DNA of 64,000 bases from Richelia sp. CSU_2_1 (GTDB lineage: Bacteria > Cyanobacteriota > Cyanobacteriia > Cyanobacteriales > Microcoleaceae). Positions within the stretch are counted from its first letter, which is position 1; every line of letters starts with the position of its first letter. Both the position numbers and the translations under genes were made by a program. Shown in pieces: positions 61,271-64,000 of this stretch. The notes below the pieces were generated by a model. It worked only from the letters and a program-made list of their open reading frames with translations, did no database searches and was not told the DNA's origin. The stretch lies in contig JAAUPF010000003.1 in NCBI GenBank assembly GCA_012034575.1, positions 1-64,000 of the forward strand, in the 5' to 3' direction.

Positions 61271-63001
61271 ATGATTTGCTGTATCAATCCCGACTGCCCC
61301 AATCCTCAAAACCCTGACGGGGAACAATATTGCCTCAGTTGCGGCGTGCAACTCGTGCCAATCCTGCGAGGGCGTTACCGGATTGTGGAACTCCTCGGCC
61401 GAGGCAGTTTTGGCAAAACCTATTTAGCTGAAGATATTGATAAACTAAATGAACGCTGTGTCGTTAAACAATTAGCACCAAAAGATCGAGCAACTTGGGC
61501 GATAAACAAATCCGTAGAATTATTTAAACAAGAAGCAAAGCAATTGCAACATTTAGGCGGACATTCCCAAATTCCATCGCTATTTGCCTATTTTGAAGAA
61601 GAGAAATATTTATATTTAGTACAGCAGTTTATCGACGGAGATAATTTATTAAAGCTTTGGCGACAGGAAGGAGATTGGCAAGCAAGCCAAGTCAGACAAA
61701 TGTTGCTCGAACTCTTGCCAGTTCTTAAGTTTATTCACGAACAAAATATCGTTCACCGAGACATCAAGCCTGAGAATATTATGCGCCGTAGCAGCGAGGG
61801 TTTGTTAGTGCTAATTGATTTCGGAGTTTCCAAGCAGTTGTCGGGAACAGTAATGTCAAAACCGGGAACGCAAATTGGTTCGTGCGGTTATGCACCCCTC
61901 GAACAAATGCAAGGAGGTGAAGCTTATCCAGCCAGCGATTTGTTTAGCTTGGGGGCGACGGCTTTTCATTTACTGACGGGGCTATATCCTTATCGTTTGT
62001 GGGTAGAACACGGTTATAGCTGGACAGTAAATTGGCAGCAATATTTGCAAATTCCTATAGATAATGAATTGGCATGGATTTTATCTAAGTTGTTGGCAAA
62101 AGATATCCAGCAGCGCTATCAATCTGCAGAGGAAGTTTTAAAAGATTTTCAATGTCTGTCAGGGCAAAATTTTATACCCGATCTACCAAAATTTGACTTT
62201 CAAGTGGTGACAGTTGATGTGCGGGGTAATGTAACTACCCGCCAACAGCATCAAGCACAATTTTTTAGGAAAGATTTAGGTAGCGGTACAATCTTAGATA
62301 TGGTAGCAATTCCTGACGGTAGTTTCGTGATGGGTTCCCCCAGTACAGAAGCAGGAAGATCTAACAGTGAAGGACCTCAGCGAACTGTGAATATCTCTCC
62401 TTTTTTTATGGGTAAATTTCCAATCACTCAAGCACAATACCAAGCGGTGATGGGGAATAACCCTTCTCATTTCCAAGATTTTTTCAACAGCAAACATCTT
62501 CCTGTAGATCGAGTAAGCTGGAATGATGCTGTAGAATTCTGCGAGAAACTTTCTCAAAAAATAGGCAAAACATATCGCTTACCTTCGGAAGCAGAATGGG
62601 AGTATGCTTGTCGCGCCGGAACTACAACACCTTTCTATTTTGGCGAGACAATTACGCCGGATTTAGTTAATTATGATGGTGACGATCCCTACGCTTGGGC
62701 ACCGAAAGGAATTTATCGCGGACAAACAACGGATGTCGGGAGTTTTCCACCGAATTCATTTGGCTTGTACGATATGCACGGTAATGTTTGGGAATGGTGC
62801 GCGGATTCTTGGCACAATAATTACAATGGCGCACCGACTGACGGAAGTTCTTGGGACACTGGAAAAAACGATCGCCGCGTGCAGCGTGGCGGTTCCTGGG
62901 TTTTCAATGCGGTCAATTGCCGCAGTGCATTTCGTAGCAGGCTTCCGGCGGACTATCGCGTCAGGTATCTCGGTTTTCGCGTGGTTCTTGTTGCTGATTA
63001 G
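61271..63001 (+). CDS. Serine/threonine protein kinase fused to an FGE-sulfatase (SUMF1-like) domain
   Basis: The 576-residue protein has an N-terminal zinc-ribbon (CINPDCPNPQNP...CLSCG, residues 4-25), then a kinase domain (residues about 34-300). The kinase has GRGSFGKTYLA (43-53), VVKQ (64-67, Lys of the VAIK motif), HRDIKPEN (about 160-167, catalytic Asp) and DFGVSKQ (about 180-186). A formylglycine-generating-enzyme-like domain follows from IPDGSFVMGSP (about 352) through RLPSEAEWEYACRAGT to the C-terminus. In cyanobacteria this combination is often a target of a diversity-generating retroelement. The last 40 residues, QRGGSW...CRSAFRSR...LGFRVV, match the C-type-lectin-like variable end of such targets. 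A surface or regulatory recognition role is inferred; ligand unknown. Confidence 0.85.
   Translation: MICCINPDCPNPQNPDGEQYCLSCGVQLVPILRGRYRIVELLGRGSFGKTYLAEDIDKLNERCVVKQLAPKDRATWAINKSVELFKQEAKQLQHLGGHSQIPSLFAYFEEEKYLYLVQQFIDGDNLLKLWRQEGDWQASQVRQMLLELLPVLKFIHEQNIVHRDIKPENIMRRSSEGLLVLIDFGVSKQLSGTVMSKPGTQIGSCGYAPLEQMQGGEAYPASDLFSLGATAFHLLTGLYPYRLWVEHGYSWTVNWQQYLQIPIDNELAWILSKLLAKDIQQRYQSAEEVLKDFQCLSGQNFIPDLPKFDFQVVTVDVRGNVTTRQQHQAQFFRKDLGSGTILDMVAIPDGSFVMGSPSTEAGRSNSEGPQRTVNISPFFMGKFPITQAQYQAVMGNNPSHFQDFFNSKHLPVDRVSWNDAVEFCEKLSQKIGKTYRLPSEAEWEYACRAGTTTPFYFGETITPDLVNYDGDDPYAWAPKGIYRGQTTDVGSFPPNSFGLYDMHGNVWEWCADSWHNNYNGAPTDGSSWDTGKNDRRVQRGGSWVFNAVNCRSAFRSRLPADYRVRYLGFRVVLVAD
62885..62980 (+). other. 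Putative DGR variable region at the 3' end of the kinase-FGE gene
   Basis: This stretch encodes RGGSWVFNAVNCRSAFRSRL and then PADYRVRYLGFRVV. In FGE-type DGR targets the template carries AAC/AAT codons at the variable positions; here those positions read V, F, N, A, V, F, S, L, Y, V and Y, between invariant G-G-S-W, C-R-S-A, R and L-G-F-R-V. The downstream sequence CTCGGTTTTCGCGTGG is the type seen at the mutagenic-homing start. No template repeat or DGR reverse transcriptase is present in the window; they may lie beyond 64000 or elsewhere. Confidence 0.55.
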
Positions 63002-63374
63002 TCTCCGGTTTCCATTTCCGCGTGGCAGTCTCCCGCGAGAACTCTTCTGTTCTATTTAACCCTTATTTTATGCCAGTATATGTACTGCTGAGATACTTGG
63101 GCGAACCCGCCCCTACTATATTGTTAATTTATGTTAATTTTATATTGTTAATTTAGCAAACACTATAGCAAACTAATACAAAATAAAACTGTTCGATTCA
63201 TAGCAGATAAGAACTTCCGATATGACAACCGTTAAAACTTAGCGCTAAGTTTTAACAATTGACAATTTCTTGGGCATCGCGCTTTAATTTTAATGATGGG
63301 AAAGGCGTTAGTTCATCCCCGCCAAGAGACTGACTAACGCCTTTTCCTGTACTCCTTACGAATACACAAAGATT
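63002..63374. repeat. Gap with inverted repeat; no gene
   Basis: Contains one arm of the GGGCGGGTT element (about 63101), a TATATTGTTAATTT doubling (about 63115-63150), and the hairpin listed separately. Nothing coding is supported. Confidence 0.5.
63300..63345. terminator. Large inverted repeat AAAGGCGTTAGT/ACTAACGCCTTTT
   Basis: Perfect 12-bp arms (63301-63312 and 63333-63344) with a 20-nt loop and a short T-run after the right arm. It could terminate transcription from the left, or be a small palindromic repeat. Confidence 0.45.
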
Positions 63375-63599
63375 ATGCCACAAAATATTGCCCAACAAGG
63401 ATTCATCGGGAATCCTCGGGCTCTTGCGTACCAAAAACGCCTTTACCCTTGGGCGATCGCGAAACTGATGCCAAATATGCAGCGGGCGATCGTCTGTCGG
63501 TTTCGCAGTCGATCGGATGCTGACGGACACTTGCTGTGCTTGCGCCGACTCATGCCGCAAGCTTTGCTAATAATCGTTTTTGACTTGCAGCCCGACTAA
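63375..63599 (+). CDS. Small conserved-looking hypothetical protein
   Basis: The 74-residue basic protein has a C-terminal half reading IVCRFRSRSDADGHLLCLRRLMPQALLIIVFDLQPD. Its character (FRSRSDA-x-x-H-x-x-x-L-R-R-L-M-P, then a hydrophobic strand) is that of a small conserved cyanobacterial protein. No function is known to me. The opposite strand has a 102-codon frame with less protein-like composition. Confidence 0.55.
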   Translation: MPQNIAQQGFIGNPRALAYQKRLYPWAIAKLMPNMQRAIVCRFRSRSDADGHLLCLRRLMPQALLIIVFDLQPD

Positions 63600-63689
63600 A
63601 ATATCGGGGCAAATCCCCTCGCGACATTCCGCTGACATTAGGGAATTAATTACTGCCGCGATCGCGAAAGTTCACTTTGAGAGGACTAA

Positions 63690-63765
63690 TGAATTCTGCA
63701 GTCCTCTTTTAGAGGACTTTCGCTTTGAGGCAGGGGTTTAAACCCCTGCCGGACTAAAGGTTTAA
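63690..63765. repeat. Palindromic repeats GAGGACT/AGTCCTC and CAGGGGTTTAAACCCCTG
   Basis: Two nested inverted repeats (AGTCCTCTTTTAGAGGACT about 63700-63718, GGCAGGGGTTTAAACCCCTGCC about 63730-63751), a dispersed type, just before the final gene. Confidence 0.65.
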
Positions 63766-63811
63766 CGCGATTGTTGCTAACATAAAATTATCTGCTATTT
63801 GCTGGTGAATC

Positions 63812-64000
63812 ATGACTTCGACAACTGCAAAATTCATCCTCGCCCAAACCAGCCAAATTCCCCAATGGCAACCCGCCGCGTGGGAAGATTATTTAGCTGC
63901 TTGCGAAAAGCTGGAATTTGAGGAAGCAAGAATATTTTATTATGAAGGACATCTTTGGATAGACATGGGTAACGAAGGACCTCAGCACGCCAGATTTAAC
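63812..64000 (+). CDS. Uma2-family (DUF820) protein, 5' part only
   Basis: The first 63 codons of a gene that runs past the right edge. The N-terminal WEDYLAACEKLEFEEARIFY and YEGHLWIDMGNEGPQHARFN stretches match the start of Uma2/DUF820 proteins. The PD-(D/E)XK core would follow beyond the window. It is a different subgroup from the Uma2 gene at 4328. Confidence 0.7.
   Translation, partial: MTSTTAKFILAQTSQIPQWQPAAWEDYLAACEKLEFEEARIFYYEGHLWIDMGNEGPQHARFN

Noticed and set aside
63252-63560. 102-codon minus-strand frame near the right end
   Set aside because: It overlaps the more protein-like plus-strand frame at 63375 and crosses the inverted repeat at 63300-63345.

Overview
The window looks like chromosome of a filamentous, non-heterocystous-type cyanobacterium of the Microcoleus/Oscillatoria/Kamptonema kind. 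The HIP1 octamer (GCGATCGC) and its CGATCG core are everywhere. The genes are cyanobacterial families (DUF3134, DUF3352, PAP/fibrillin, long-form IspH, Uma2), and a fraC-fraD-fraE filament-integrity operon points to a multicellular filament. Gaps are filled with short dispersed repeats (TTGACAG and ATTGGTA heptamers, TAGGGACACGGCACTGCCGTGTC palindromes, AAACCCGGTTT arms). This assignment rests on sequence recognition only.

Layout. 0-8.3 kb: tandem BtuR-like ATPase, fraCDE, Uma2 protein, larE, an ispH interrupted by a frameshift, and a small methyltransferase pseudogene. 8.4-13.1 kb: two large SdrD_B-type repeat proteins. 13.3-21.5 kb: SDR oxidoreductase, a tRNA gene with anticodon CAU split inside its anticodon by a 2,313-nt group II intron (14609-16921, minus strand), an exported protein, a CNNM/CorC-type membrane protein, a TrmH-type methylase and a coiled-coil protein. 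21.6-45.0 kb: a response regulator followed by a polysaccharide locus with a Wzc-like co-polymerase/ATPase, Wza-like export protein, Wzy-like polymerase/ligase, Wzx flippase, about ten glycosyltransferases (one resembling fucosyltransferases), an FkbM methyltransferase, a sugar-nucleotide epimerase and a WecG/TagA enzyme. Together these could build, export and vary an exopolysaccharide or sheath polymer. The initiating phosphoglycosyltransferase is not in the window. 46.2-53.4 kb: a ProA-like protein lacking the catalytic cysteine, metK, a TIGR01777 protein, and several IS200/IS605-type TnpB elements or remnants. 53.4-64 kb: DUF3352, mraY, DUF3134, a glycosyltransferase, fibrillin, a HigBA-like toxin-antitoxin pair, a kinase-FGE fusion whose C-terminus looks like a diversity-generating-retroelement variable region, and a truncated Uma2 gene.

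The most notable object is the group II intron in the tRNA gene. Removing 14609-16921 gives a 73-nt tRNA with a 7-bp acceptor stem, a perfect anticodon stem and loop, and a perfect T arm. The intron has a GTGCG 5' end, domain V, a domain VI bulged A and an EBS1 hairpin matching the last five exon nucleotides. Its encoded RT/maturase is broken by about four frameshifts, so splicing of this tRNA, if it is used, should depend on the RNA itself or on a maturase supplied in trans. Second-tier signals are the DGR-like variable region, a solo TnpB-type guide-RNA end with compensatory changes relative to the full element, and the TnpB element abutting the proA start codon.
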